Assembly: GCA_051453625.1 (NCBI GenBank)
Contig: JBOZIK010000001.1
Span: 158,472,533 to 158,514,003, forward strand
DNA from: Welwitschia mirabilis
Taxonomy: Eukaryota > Gnetophyta > Gnetopsida > Welwitschiales
DNA length: 41,471 bases
Reading direction: 5' to 3'
The notes beneath the pieces are model-generated. The model did not search any database and was not told the origin of the DNA. It was given only the letters and a program-made list of their open reading frames with translations. The position numbers were made by a program, and so were the translations under genes. Below are positions 10,382-22,039 of the stretch, piece by piece (position 1 is the stretch's first letter; each line of letters starts with the position of its first letter).

Positions 10382-11060
10382 ATCATGTCCAAAATAAATA
10401 GATCCTTAATATTAGAGAGGTATCTAAGAAAAGATTTTTAACTTTAAAGCTAAATGGAAGATAGTTCTTTGAACATAGATCCATAATTATAAGAAAATAA
10501 ATGATAAGAGATAAAAAGAATCATTTCTTATTTGAGAATAGCTAGCTATTAAAACTATATATTAAAAATATAATTGAAAAAAGATGGCATAGCAAAAGAA
10601 TACTTAATACATATGCTATAATAAATATTAATAAATATAAATATCAATTTAAAAAAAGGGCAAGAAGATGTAAAATAAAGAAGATAGGATACCGCAAAGA
10701 ATAAATTAAAGATATTTAGCACAAGCAATAACAATAATCAATTCCACAAGAATAAAAATTTCAAAATTTATTTAGATTACATAAGGCTAAAATTCAAAGG
10801 GAGATGTATTAGAATCAAAGGCCCAAGATAAGTTTGCTTAAAGAAGGTAATAAGAACATAATTTATTTATTTAAAATAATTAATTAAATATAAAGATAAA
10901 ATTAGTACAAAAATAACATAGGTAGGAAAAATAAAGGAGAAGAAAATCTAGAGGAAGAAAAGAAAACTAAAAGTATGAGATGTTGTCCTAGTAAATCTTC
11001 AAGGGCTAAAATCTTATGAGATAATAGGGTGAAGTGAAGATAGCTTTAGATCATAAGAAA
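10382..11060. other. AT-rich DNA, probably 5' part of the LINE relic
   Basis: No endonuclease motif is readable. Short Lys- and Asn-rich frames only. Assignment to the LINE rests on adjacency. Confidence 0.35.
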
Positions 11061-11800
11061 AAGGACAATATTCTAGGCCTTGATAAAATGAAAGTTCTTT
11101 TTTTAAGATGATACTAGGCAAAAATTAGATCCTTTAGTGAAGAGGCCTTTGAGAAAGTTCTTAAATAAGGAATAATTCTAAGAAAGTGGAATAATAAAAA
11201 CATAGTCATGATTCTAAAAACAAGGATGTGAAGTAAAATATTTTAAATCCATAGGATTTTGTAATGTTATTAACATGACATTTTCAAAAGTTTAGTTTTT
11301 AGACTAAGTCCTTTTCTTATTTAGTAATCGAATGAAATCAAACTTTCTTTTTGCCTTTTAGAAACATCCAAGGTTATACGATTATGAACTATAAAGCTTT
11401 ACATTTCTTAAAAAATTATAATAAGGCTTCTTTCTTTCTAAAATTAGATATTTTAAATTCTTATGATTTGGTATCCTTGAATAATCTAAGATAAACTTTA
11501 TTATAAAAAAATTTTAAAAAAATTATAGATCTTGTGATGAATATATAGGAATATATCTACAATAGCATGAAATTAAATGGAGAAATTACAATTATTATAA
11601 AATAATAAGGTGATGCAAGAAGTAATATTTGTTATCATTCTAACTTTTGTTATTCTTCTAGATTGCAGATCTACTTAAATCAATCAAGAGCGAAGAGATC
11701 AAAGTCCATGGAAAAATGATCTTATGTAATTACTCTATAAATAAATATGAGATATAAGAGATGTTGTAGTTAGTAAAAGAGTAATAAAGAATTTTTTGAA
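11061..11800 (+). pseudogene. L1-type LINE reverse transcriptase remnant
   Basis: Pieces of the plant L1-type reverse transcriptase occur in order. KDNILGLDKMKVLFF at 11061 matches K-APGPDG-PVLFF. ILNP-DFVMLLT-HFQKF near 11240 matches FRPISLCNV-YKI-SKI. NYKALHFLKN...KLDILNSYDLV ends at 11473 and matches the K-KKG-ALKLDM-KAYDRV stretch that carries the first catalytic Asp. MKLNGEI then GDA near 11567-11620 matches VNGE...RQGDPLSP. Stops and frameshifts separate the pieces. The enzyme copies the LINE RNA at a nicked target; this copy is dead. It lies directly downstream of the copia element. Confidence 0.75.
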
Positions 11801-12876
11801 GATATAGGTTTACAAATCAATTAGAAAAATTCAATGATTTTCTTCTTGGACATTTACTTAAGTATTCAGAATGCTATCATGAGGATCCCTTATATTTTGA
11901 AAGGAAATGTTAAAGACTTATATCTTAGAAATTTTCTTTTCAACTAGTAGAGAACAAATGCACGGGGGAATTTAATCCAAAATATTAAAAATACATGTAA
12001 TACTTAGGCAAAAATCTTCCTATGAAGTAAATCTAAAATTATTGTCACTTACTCTTATCTTAACTTTATTCCTAGATATAATACTTAAGTGAAGTTCTTT
12101 TAGAAAAAATGAATAATAAATTAAATTAGATAATTAAAAACTTCATTTGATTAGGAAAGAAAAAGGATTGGTCACATTCACATAGTAAAATGAAGAGTAT
12201 CATTATAATTATAAAGTTCAATAAATGGGGAATTTACAGATGCAAGATATGATTTTAGCCACTAGTGTCATGATTTTATTCAAGTTGGAGTAGGAGGAAA
12301 AGATGCATTATATTATCTTAATAAAAAATAAGTATAGTAAGTTAAATTCCAAGATGGGAAATGCCCCTTTTTTAAAAGAAATTTTTAAGGGAAGAGAGAT
12401 TTTAGAATATGTAATAGATTGAGAAATAAATAAGGGGAAGATATCATTATGACATTCAAGATACCTAAGACAGTTTATTTTTTAAATTTCTATACATGGT
12501 AAATAAAGAAAAGGGACTCTTGTATCATTATGAAAACATGATGAAAATCTATTTTCAAAGACAACTAATTTGAACTGTAGGGATTAAGACTAAAAACATA
12601 ATAACTAACTTACAAATATTGGTAGTAAAGATGCATTTAAATTAAAAAGATAATCTAGATGTGTAGTTAATGGATGAAGGAAAAGTGATAACTAAAATAA
12701 TTAATAATTAAAAACTACAATAGAAATGTAAAAAATGAAAGGATCTAGATGAATAGCATTATGGGAAGAAACATTATTTTAAGGTTGTTAATTAATAATT
12801 ATAAGATAATGATAAGAGTGTAACTATAAAGAAGAATGGTACATGTTAGTATGATATGACCCACTTACAAGGGGAG
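11801..12876 (+). pseudogene. Decayed C-terminal part of LINE ORF2
   Basis: Very AT-rich and full of stops. A stretch near 12347-12415 reads NSKMGNAPFLKEIFKGREIL, which resembles the S-W-SIL-GREVL segment after the reverse transcriptase in plant LINEs. Otherwise it is assigned by its place between the reverse transcriptase and the terminal zinc-binding motif. Confidence 0.5.
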
Positions 12877-12927
12877 GATGAAATAAATCAACACATCTTT
12901 CACTCATGCTACTTTTTTGAAAAGGTG
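12877..12927 (+). pseudogene. zf-RVT remnant of LINE ORF2
   Basis: The frame reads DEINQHIFHSCYFFEKV, matching the zf-RVT motif (E-T-x-HIFF-x-C-x-F-x-x-x-VW) found near the C-terminus of plant L1-type ORF2 proteins. This supports one LINE running plus-strand from about 11.0 to 13.0 kb. Confidence 0.65.
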
Positions 12928-14290
12928 AAGGTGGTGGGAGTGGGGGAGAGGGATATTGCTATGTGCAACAGTATTATAGAAGGATATGAAATTGATGGAG
13001 GATGAAGTTAATAGCATTTTTCATGGTACATTTGAATGATAAGTAATACTAAGGTTTTTAACAACATAAATGCCTTTGCTTAAGGAGCTTATAATAACCA
13101 TTAAGTAAAAATTCAATCTTACTTAGATAGCCATGAGTGCCCACCTTGATATGAACTTCAAAAGGCATGAAGCTCTTTAAGGACACATTTGAACCATGAA
13201 AGGAGATAATCTCATCATACTAGAAGATGCTCCTCCATACATATTATGAAAGTTTTTGTAAGGAAGACTCAAGTTTGCTAGAAAAGTATATGACATTACC
13301 AAATATTTAATAACATAATTACTAAACATTAAAGTAGAGAAAAGTATTATTCTATTTTTTATTAGCTATAATTATGTTAATGCCTAAAGCTCCTTACACT
13401 TCAAGATAACATTCAAAAAAGGATTTGAATGAATAATGACAATTAGCAGTAGAACTTTTAAACAAGTTCTTAAAATAGAATGGGAACTATTTCAAATTAA
13501 AAGCACTCCATTTTACTTTTATTCTAACTCTATGAGAGGGAAAGCATATTAACATTCCTAGATCTTTATGGAAAATCTTAAGTTAAAACACATAGGTAGG
13601 CATTTAGGCCTAATTATACACTTAAAAATATTTTATATATATTGGAAACTAAACTGTAGAGGGACCCGAGTGGGAGAAACCCTCATAGCAATACAAGGAG
13701 TAGTAAAATAAAAGAGCTAAGGGTGAGCGATTCTAGAACAAACGGGCCTAGGAGAAAGAGTAAGTGAAAGCAGTAAAAGATTATGAAAATGGCAATAGTA
13801 GCAATAACAGTAATTAAAGAAAGTGAAAGGAGGATGAGCAAGAGGGGCCTACTAAGAAAAATAACAATTTTAGAAGCACACAGAAGTATCACGAGGGATA
13901 AAAGGAAATAAAGGAATTGCCCAAAAATTAGAAAAATAAGAATTAAAAAAAATATATTTGTAAAGTTAAAGAACAAGGAAACCTAAAAAAGAGTCTATTT
14001 TCAATGGTAACAATCATCTAAGGGAAAGAAATAAAGTTATATTTAGTCATGCTTCACCTTGTTAGATCTAAAATTACATATATTTTTTGTAAATACCTCT
14101 TATAGCTTAGAATATGATTAAAGAGTAAAAATCTAAAGGAGAAACCAAACCACCTTGAGAACAACTCTAAAGTAGAAGGGAATATATTGGATGAGAATAG
14201 GCAAGTTTAAAGAAAAACCAAATAAGATAGAAAATCTAAAAACATAAAAAGAGGTAAAAGGGATTAGTAGTCACGATTAGTGGTAGTGGA
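12928..14290. other. AT-rich filler with a purine-rich block
   Basis: No domain recognised. Roughly 13660-13980 is strongly purine-rich on the plus strand. That creates a long hydrophobic open frame on the minus strand, which I regard as a composition effect. The 3' end of the LINE probably lies in the first few hundred bases, but no poly-A tail or target duplication was found. Confidence 0.45.
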
Positions 14291-14329
14291 ATCAAGCTAA
14301 AAGGGGAATATAGTCTACAAGACAATAGT

Positions 14330-14520
14330 ACTAGTAACATTAGTGATATTATCACTACTACCACTAGTACATCATCAGCATTAATATCAACACTTGTAGT
14401 AGTGTCCACATTAGAAATCAAGTTAACAAATTAGCAACAACAACAATAAAAACATCTATACTCAAGTTAATAATAGCAATAGCAATAGTAGTAGTAGTAA
14501 AATCGATAATAGTAGAAATA
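14330..14520 (+). repeat. Imperfect trinucleotide repeat region
   Basis: Imperfect runs of tag, aca and caa triplets, for example agtagtagtag near 14490 and aacaacaaca near 14440. The minus-strand reading gives Leu, Val and Ile runs that look like a protein but follow from the repeat. Confidence 0.75.
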
Positions 14521-14529
14521 CAAGCATAA

Positions 14530-15640
14530 TCAAGAAAAGTAGGAGGGACGTGACTCTAGAAAAAAAAATTCGAATGAATGAATACAAAGACCAATACGCT
14601 ATTTCTGAAGTTTTACTTGTTACCACCAAAGAAAAAATAAAGAATTCTTTTAAGAAATCTATCTTAAACAGGCATCCCAAATAAAAATTATGAAAAACAA
14701 GGTTTATGTAGCAAAGAGAATTGAAGATGTTAATAATGCCAAAGAGGTGCTTACTAATGCTACTTTACAAGTAGCATTTGATGATGAATATTAGATTAGA
14801 AACTAGCAACCATAATGTTTTATTATTATTTTGTTGTCTACATAATATTCCTAAAGAGGAAATTTTGTTATTTTGATAGCTAAGTAAATCTCCCCTTACA
14901 AAGACCTTGTAACTTTTTCTGAAAGTAATATATATGACCATATTTTTCTTGAAAAAAAGGAAAAAAAAAGCCAATAACATAGGATATGTTTAGGTTAGAA
15001 AATAATGATGTCCATTTAAGAACTTTCCATCCTTTGTACTTTTATATAAATTAGGTTATCAATTTAAATTAAACTGATTACATATTTATGTATGTTCTTT
15101 TATCATGGGCATTAACCCTTCATCAAAAAGTAAAATAAATACTTCATATTTCTGTAAACAACTATATAATAAAGCATATCCTATGTCATTTCATGATCTT
15201 TTTCAATTTTCTTATCTTATGCCTTTACAACCATTAAGTTATTATCTAATGCTTTTTCTTTTTAAAGAAGAAAAGTTATGAAAATGGTTCCCAAGAAACA
15301 TAAAGAATGGTTAAATAAAATCTGGGGAAAAATGATATTAATTATCAAGATAAACATAAGGAGATTCCTAAGGCAAAAAAAAAAAAAAAATTACTTTAAG
15401 ACAATTTTGACAATCTCCAAGGAAGTCTAGATTCAAGGGAGAGTACTTATTATAATTGAAATTTCATAAGACCATCATTTGATTTGTCATATCCATGTTT
15501 CTTGTTGTTTCTCATGCTTTATAATAATTTCTCTTTTACATAGATTTAGCTTGAAAGTTAGTATTTCATTATATTCTTTTCCTTCTTAAGAATAAAACTT
15601 ATATCTATTAAACATAACTTGTGTCTTTTTCTATTTTTCT
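14530..15640. other. Unassigned AT-rich DNA
   Basis: No recognised coding sequence, RNA or transposon domain. Includes a poly-A run near 15375-15390. Confidence 0.5.
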
Positions 15641-15641
15641 T

Positions 15642-15791
15642 TTTTTTTTTTTTTTTTTTTTTTTTNNNNNNNNNNNNNNNNNNNNNNNNNNNNNNNNNNN
15701 NNNNNNNNNNNNNNNNNNNNNNNNNNNNNNNNNNNNNNNNNNNNNNNNNNNNNNNNNNNNNNNNNTTTTTTTTTTTTTTTTTTTTTTTTTT
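15642..15791 (+). repeat. Poly-T tract interrupted by an assembly gap
   Basis: About 24 T, then 100 N (15666-15765), then about 26 T. The assembly evidently stopped in the homopolymer from both sides, so the N length is probably a placeholder. Open frames of poly-Phe crossing it are artefacts. Confidence 0.95.
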
Positions 15792-17052
15792 GCCTCAAAC
15801 CATACTAGAAAACATCAAAGTATGGTTAGAAGGAGAAAGGTGATGAATCATAGTTATAAACTTGAAAGAAACCATTGCCAAACTTTACATATATTTCTTT
15901 AATTATCATTTGTAAGTTAAATTTTGATAATTAATAAATGTTAATCATGAAAGTATTAAACATTTTTATTTAATCAAATAACTAATTGAAAGATTATAGC
16001 ATAATTGTAGGTAAATAAATTAGAAATATATTTAAACATATAATTATGAGATTAAGTTTACTCTCAAATGAAACTAATTTGTTTCATTTTAGTGGATGTT
16101 AAAAAGTACATGCATCATGATTACCAAATGAAGTATTTAATTACTCCCAAGGTTTCATAGTGTGCAAAACTGGACATTCAAATGTTTAAACCCACAAGCT
16201 CTTGAATGGAGAATAAGTGGCTTACTAACTGGTTTATCACCCATTGGCGATTCATTTTATTTTGATTTCTTTTTCCTTCATAAAACATGAAAAGATTTTG
16301 TCTCATCAAAATGCCAATTTCATCTTCATTTTTTGACATAGTTTGTCACAAACAATGTTGTAACATACTAAAGGTACCATATCCAAGTAATTAATTGATT
16401 ATAATCATTTTATACATCTTCTTCTTCACTTACCTTTAGTAAAAACTAACTTATTTAGACCTTTTCATTGAATGTGATGTCTTCCTATTCTTATCATGTT
16501 GTTTTAGTTCATACTATTTGAATAAGTTAAGAGTTATATTATTTATTAGACGCTAATTCCATGTTATAACTAGTTAGTTCCATTTCTGTAATAATCTTTA
16601 TTTTCACCTTTAGTTTTAAGTAAATATCCAATTAAAACCTATTCTAAAGGCATCCCTTAAAACTAAGCATGCTTTATTACATTTTCTTCTATCTCATGAA
16701 GAGTGTGATAATAGATGTTTAGTATTGGTCCTCCATTAATTATGTTATTTTCATTCTTACTTTGATTTCTATGTTGGCATCTTTCACTTGTGTGTTGTTT
16801 TATGAGGATTTTAGAAGTTTTTGCTTCTTCGAACTACTAGGAAACTTTTCGAAAGTTGTTTGAAGCAATCATGACTCTCGTAGTCTAAAATTCACATTTA
16901 CAAGTACCCAGGGAAAATGAGACATGCATAGCAAAACAAAGCAGTTCTTACTCTTGCTCTTCTAGGCTTCAAAATTCTTAATAAACAATAGACTTGAGTA
17001 AATCTGTTTATTAAAAGTGACTATTTAGCATTTCCTTCATTAACATAATGTT
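15792..17052. other. Unassigned AT-rich DNA
   Basis: No open frame of useful length and no motif recognised on either strand. Confidence 0.5.
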
Positions 17053-17124
17053 ATCAGAGTGGCGGAGTGGAAGTGTGGTGTAACCATAGCCCACAGGTCC
17101 GAGGATCAAATCCTGGATCTGATA
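17053..17124 (+). pseudogene. Initiator-Met tRNA (CAT) relic
   Basis: These 72 bases match plant cytosolic initiator-Met tRNA along their whole length. They start atcagagtgg, carry the CAT anticodon in accatag, continue cccacaggtcc, have a T-loop region gatcaaatcc and end ggatctgata. Six of seven acceptor pairs remain. The anticodon stem is broken: gtgta faces cccac, where the functional tRNA has gtggg. The T-arm is also altered. The next three bases are caa. A functional initiator tRNA needs an intact anticodon stem for start-codon selection, so this is probably a pseudogene or the head of a SINE. A hairpin-rich segment follows directly. Confidence 0.78.
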
Positions 17125-17290
17125 CAAAATCAGTGCCAAAAAAAATTTTAGCACTCGAACGATATAAAATCCGAGGGAGTTGAACCCGTCCCTTCCAATT
17201 GTAGTTAAACGCTAATCGGAGATGCTTCAAACTATACTCACCGTCTCCAAAAAAATTACATCGTTTTGCGGTAACGCGGTATGCATTATA
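17125..17290 (+). other. Hairpin-rich, CpG-retaining segment after the tRNA relic
   Basis: At least three foldbacks lie in a row. The first is agtgc/gcact (17132-17155), with an inner aaaa/tttt. The second is aggga/tccct (17174-17193). The third is ggaga/tctcc (17218-17248). In an alternative fold, tccga (17170-17174) pairs with tcgga (17216-17220). The minus strand contains gggttcaactccc, a B-box-like word. The segment keeps CpGs (cgaacgat, gcggtaacgcgg), unlike its AT-rich surroundings. It could be the body of a tRNA-derived SINE, part of a structured RNA, or an inserted organellar or other fragment. I do not recognise a family. Confidence 0.5.
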
Positions 17291-17675
17291 CGATTCTAAT
17301 TTTTTTCAGTCGTTTGATAAGGTCAAAATTGTTAATTTATCATGTACAAAGGTTTATAAGGCAAAATTTGATGTAGAAACTAACTACATTTTTGTGATCA
17401 GTGACGAATAACTAGAACCAATGAAAGGGTGTTCTTAATTAAATAAGCATATCTCTCAACTTTCTAATAATTTATTTTCCTTTTTTTATGTTTATGCAAA
17501 GCATTTTACCGTTTTTGAGAATTTTTGTGCTTTTCTATCATGGTTTTAGACCAAAAAAACAAGAATAGATGTTAGAGCTTAGCATGAAATTCTGATTTAA
17601 ATTAGATTATTTAAAACATAAGTAGAATAATTTTAATATAAGTATCTAAAAATGTTAAACTTCCTATGCATTTCT
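17291..17675. other. Unassigned AT-rich DNA
   Basis: Nothing recognised. Confidence 0.5.
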
Positions 17676-17679
17676 CTCC

Positions 17680-17840
17680 TCTTTTTGATATTTTTTTGTC
17701 AAAAACTACTTCTCCCTCCCCAAAACGCCCCTTCCCCTCCCCTTTCTTTCTTAAAATTGAACTCACAACTAAAGATTCATTAGAGCACTACTCTACCATT
17801 AACATGGGACCTTAGTCCTAAAACTAACATATTTCACTAG
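17680..17840 (-). mobile_element. Possible tRNA-derived SINE
   Basis: On the minus strand an A-box-like tggtagagtag (plus 17788-17798) is followed by a B-box-like gagttcaatttt (plus 17753-17764). After them come a G- and A-rich stretch (plus 17708-17750, seen as cctcccc and ccccttcccctcc) and an A-rich run. A tRNA-like head followed by a body and A-rich tail is SINE architecture. The head is too decayed to name its tRNA, and no target duplication was identified. Confidence 0.42.
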
Positions 17841-19952
17841 GAAGTACTATTCAAACTCTTCTCTACTTTATTATTATAATTTATTTTTGCTATTTTCATA
17901 TATTTTATAACCATTATTATTTTTTAAAATGTCGCATTTCTTTTTTAGTAGCATGTTTTACCATTTTTATGAAAAAGAATACTATTTTAGAGCATTTGTT
18001 TAGCTTGTAACTTTAGAAAAATGTCAGAGAATATACTATAATACATATATCTTTTTTGAAAGATAGTTGAACATCTTATAACTTTTAATCAAGGGGTATT
18101 TTCTTGGTTATTAATCAAAAATTCATAATTTAACATTCTTTCATAATTTTTAGGTTTACTTTGGTATATTCCTACTTGCAATTTTTCATGAAGTCTAAAC
18201 TTCAATGCCTTCTTTTCTGATCAAATAAGAATGGTTATATATAATGTGATATAACTCTTTACAACTTTGTGATTATTTTAAGAGTGTTTAATCATATTGT
18301 TTTATATTTATACTAGTTTCTAACCATTTTTTTGAAACAAGACTTGAAACATTATTTTAAGAGTGTTTGCTTAGTTGAGAATGCATCTCTAAGTTAGGCA
18401 TAATTAAAATAAGAGTTCTTGAATGCAAAAACATTCTTTTGTATTATCTTTATCCTATCTTCTCTTTCTTTTACACATTACTTTCTGAATACATGACTTT
18501 TAAGCAAATATTTTGAATAAGAGTTTGTACATAATTTTGTATTTGCTAAGCCCATTATAAGCATAGATTAATGTAATTAAATAATTATTTATAATTTTAA
18601 ACTCAAATGGTTAACTTTATATCATGCACTTTTTATGATCTACAACTCAAATTAAATAAAGTAGTAATCTATTTTGAGTCTATTTAAATCTCCATTAGTT
18701 TTGATGTAGTAAATCATGGTTAGTCATTAGTTAGTATTAATTACTCAACTCGTTCTTAAAGATCATATTGTTTTGTATGTGATGGGGAAAAACTTTATGA
18801 TTTTAGCTTAAAAGTTCACTTGTGTTAAATAACATGAATCAATATCTTTAAGAATTTTTAAAATTTTATGTATTTATTTAAGCCTAATAACTAATTTTAA
18901 ATTACTTTTAAAATATTTTCACCATTTTGGTACTATATTAAATATGTAATCTTCTCTCTTTCCTAATAATGTAGTTAATGTAACTCAAGAAAATACACTT
19001 GTAAATATGTTTTGTAATTTTTATAAGATTCTCTCTCTTTAGTATTTAGCCTTTTATATCACAATGCATTTTAACATAATAAAAACATTATATTGAAATG
19101 ATAGCCTTGATAACATAAATCTAATTTATAAGGAATGCTTAGCTTCATTGATTTGTTTCTTGTCTATTTACTATTGTTCCAATTGTTGAAGATATTTTTA
19201 TCAAGTTATTTTATTTTAATAATATTTTTACATTGGTCCGTGTAATATGTAATTTTTAGAATGCTCACATATGATCTTATCATTTTTAAATCTACTAAAA
19301 TTTGATTCTAAAAAAGAATTTGTACACTAACAAGGAAACCCCTTCAATTTCTACCATTTCATAAGGACTTACAAAAAATGTTATTGAATGCACCTAAGAA
19401 GCATATGATGTCTAGAGCTAAATTAATTATTGAGTTCTTAATATAGTTAAAGAAATATAACCCATAACATTTTTAAAAATGTTAAAATTTAAATCTAATA
19501 CAATAATAAAATAAATTTTAACATTAAATAGTATCACCAAATGCTTTAGTAATGTTATATTAGTTGTAAGGCATGAAAAAGTACTTTAATAAAGGTTTTA
19601 AAGTATTGCGTCTTAAAGAGTAGAAGAAGGATACTAAGAAATTAATAAATTTTATAAAAAATGCATAAGAAGTACTACTACCATTCTTATTGAGAATGTT
19701 GTAGAAACAAATAATGAAAAAACAAAAAAAATTTAAAAAAGGAAAATAAAAAGAAAAAGAAATCTCTTGGAATCCTATTCATAATGAAAAATTATAAAAA
19801 ATAAGAATGTGATATGCATGCTTTAAGATGATCTTATAAAATGATATAAGAGTAACAAGCTAATATCAAAAACACCTAAATCCTTATAAATAACTCGACT
19901 TCAAGAGGGAGTTACAAGTATCTTTAAGTCAGGGTGGAAATCCTAAAGGTTC
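17841..19952. other. Unassigned, very AT-rich DNA
   Basis: About 2 kb without a recognisable gene, RNA or transposon domain. The last few hundred bases may belong to the gypsy relic that follows. Confidence 0.5.
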
Positions 19953-19959
19953 NNNNNNN
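19953..19959. other. Short assembly gap (7 N)
   Basis: Seven unknown bases inside AT-rich DNA. Confidence 0.98.
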
Positions 19960-20229
19960 AGTGTATGTGGTAGAATTTTGAATCTCGTCTTTTATTTTGA
20001 TGGCATCTAATCAAAATTTTTATGAATTATAAGTGTTAGTTATTTACAAGATTTACATAGTGAATGAACTTTTTAAGGATGACATGGATTCAAAAATTTT
20101 CATCTTTATTAATTTCAATGGAGTCAAGATCTTCGATGTTATTCATATAGTTCTAGGTGATAGCATTGAAAGCTTACAACTATATATTCTTTTTTTCAAA
20201 TAATACTTTTATGACATCATTTTGATAGT

Positions 20230-20780
20230 TGATTTTAAAGGTGATAAGAAATGGTCTTCCTAAGATAAGAGAAAATCCTCTTTAGTTACGTTCCATCTCT
20301 AAACTACAACATCAATTGTTTAGTAAAACTTTTCAACTTATACTAAGACATTTTATACTATTTCCTAGAAAATTTTAGTTAAGCTATCTATAAGTTGTAA
20401 AGTGATTCTTGTTTTCTTTAGGCCTTCAAACCAAAGTTATTTTCATAATGTATATTGCATTAGGTTCATACTTGTTATTAAGTCTTTATCAATTCTCTTT
20501 TTACTTATGACACATGAGATTATTGGCAAACTAATTTCTAAATGTTGATGACAGTTTATTTTAAGTTATAGAATCTATGTGTTAGCCTTTAAAAATGTTT
20601 TTATTTTATGTTAACTTTTTTCTTTACCATGGATGTATCTTTAACAAATTTTGCATTTGAAGGCACTTATTTAATAACATCTTATAGAGGAATGTTGATC
20701 TTCACTTCATTGAAGATTTTTACAAGTATTCCTCTTCAAGTTATTCCTTTCATAGAGTTATGAATCACATCATGTCTTTT
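20230..20780 (-). pseudogene. Ty3/gypsy gag-protease region remnant
   Basis: The plus strand follows, phrase by phrase, the complement of the aspartic-protease stretch common in plant gypsy elements. Examples are aatggtcttcctaagat (minus: LGRPF-type segment), gttgtaaagtgattc, gcattaggttcatacttg, and tcattaatctct-type words near 20480-20530. Further on, ggaatgttgatcttcac near 20691 matches the gag side. Gag therefore lies at higher coordinates and the direction is minus. Many substitutions and indels make it non-coding. Identification is from remembered family patterns; I did not translate a full domain. Confidence 0.6.
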
Positions 20781-21050
20781 TAAGATTTTTCATGTCTATG
20801 CCTTTTCATGTCATCTTCTTTATTTTTTCAATCTCAAAAATGGATTAAGATTAATGATTATATGTAGAGCGATCATCTCTAGGTGGTTAAAATTTTTATT
20901 TATTTGAGTACCATATCTTAGTAAGATAGCATTAACTCTTTTAATATGTTTTGAGAAATTCCACATAGGTCATCCAAAGGATCTTGGACAAGCCATACCA
21001 ATCAAACCAAAGCACGAAGGTCAAGATCTTTCATCAAATTGATTCCTAAT
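20781..21050 (-). other. Probable end of gypsy relic and change of composition
   Basis: AT-rich up to about 20940. Then comes a transition to the GC-richer DNA of the right block. No target duplication or LTR end was found at the change. Confidence 0.4.
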
Positions 21051-21481
21051 CAAATAGTGCATAACCACATAGATAAGGGGGCATGAAACAACAAACCCAC
21101 CGATAGCCATAGACTCATTACAAACTACAGCAACTGAGCACGTGTAACTAAGGTTTTGCTCGATCAGCAGGATAGTGGCTATGTCGCCTCTCTAGTTTCG
21201 TTTCATTGCTGGAAGCACCTTACCTAGCCCTTCTGCAGGAGTGCGGTTATTGGGGTGTGCTCACCTCTTAATATAAAGCGCTGCTACTTGACTACTTACT
21301 ATCTCAAAACATAGGCGGGAGGTTTATGAGGCACTCCCGAAACTGCTAGGGGGATCGCATCCTATGAAGCTGCGGGGGCAGCTAACACCAGACGAAGGGT
21401 GGACAATGAGCCTTGGCCCTTGGTTGTTATTGGTCCCCTTGATTGTTGTTATTGTTGTGTTATTGGTGCCTCGCCATGGCT

Positions 21482-21583
21482 NNNNNNNNNNNNNNNNNNN
21501 NNNNNNNNNNNNNNNNNNNNNNNNNNNNNNNNNNNNNNNNNNNNNNNNNNNNNNNNNNNNNNNNNNNNNNNNNNNNNNNNNNN
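21482..21583. other. Assembly gap (102 N)
   Basis: Unknown bases. Open frames crossing it in either direction are artefacts. Confidence 0.98.
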
Positions 21584-21715
21584 TAGATGGGGAATGTCAT
21601 AACACGTCACCACCTTATATACCACCCTTAAAACCCCTCTCGAACACTGTGGGATGAACAATGTGGTGGATAAATCACCTGATCCCTATCCGATCTTGAC
21701 ATATGGACCTTCAGA

Positions 21716-22039
21716 GGGGTGCACTTAAAGGGTAGGATAAAACAAGTGAATATGACCAGAGTTAGGGTAGGAGAAACTATCAAGTTGAGTGGGCTACACG
21801 TAGGGAAAGATCTATGTTTTGTAAGNNNNNNNNNNNNNNNNNNNNNNNNNNNNNNNNNNNNNNNNNNNNNNNNNNNNNNNNNNNNNNNNNNNNNNNNNNN
21901 NNNNNNNNNNNNNNNNNNNNNNNNNCAGCGGGGTGCACTTAAAGGGGAGGCTAAACCAAGTGACTATGACCAGAGTTAGGGTAGGAGAAACTGTCAAGTT
22001 GAGTGGGCTACACGTAGGGAAAGATCTATGTTTTGTAAG
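21716..22039 (+). repeat. About 110-bp direct repeat flanking a 100-N gap
   Basis: The stretch 21716-21825 is repeated at 21929-22039 with only a few differences; the last 60 bases or so are nearly identical. Between them lie exactly 100 N (21826-21925), a placeholder length. Either the genome has a tandem duplication here, or two overlapping contig ends were not merged. Confidence 0.9.

Noticed and set aside
13683-13976. 97-codon hydrophobic open frame on the minus strand
   Set aside because: The plus strand here is A- and G-rich, so the minus strand automatically encodes Phe, Leu, Ser and Ile. No start context or domain, and the surroundings are transposon debris.
14236-14680. Leu- and Val-rich minus-strand frames
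   Set aside because: They are produced by imperfect tag/aca triplet repeats.
15619-15902. Poly-Phe open frames across the poly-T tract
   Set aside because: They come from a T homopolymer and the N gap inside it. No coding evidence.
17165-17222. Second tRNA on the minus strand after the tRNA-iMet relic
   Set aside because: tccga/tcgga could form an acceptor-like stem around a gggttcaa word, but only about 50 bases are enclosed and the T-stem has just three pairs. Reported instead as a hairpin-rich segment.
21364-21997. Open frames spanning the two N gaps
   Set aside because: Gap artefacts. The real parts are too short and match nothing.
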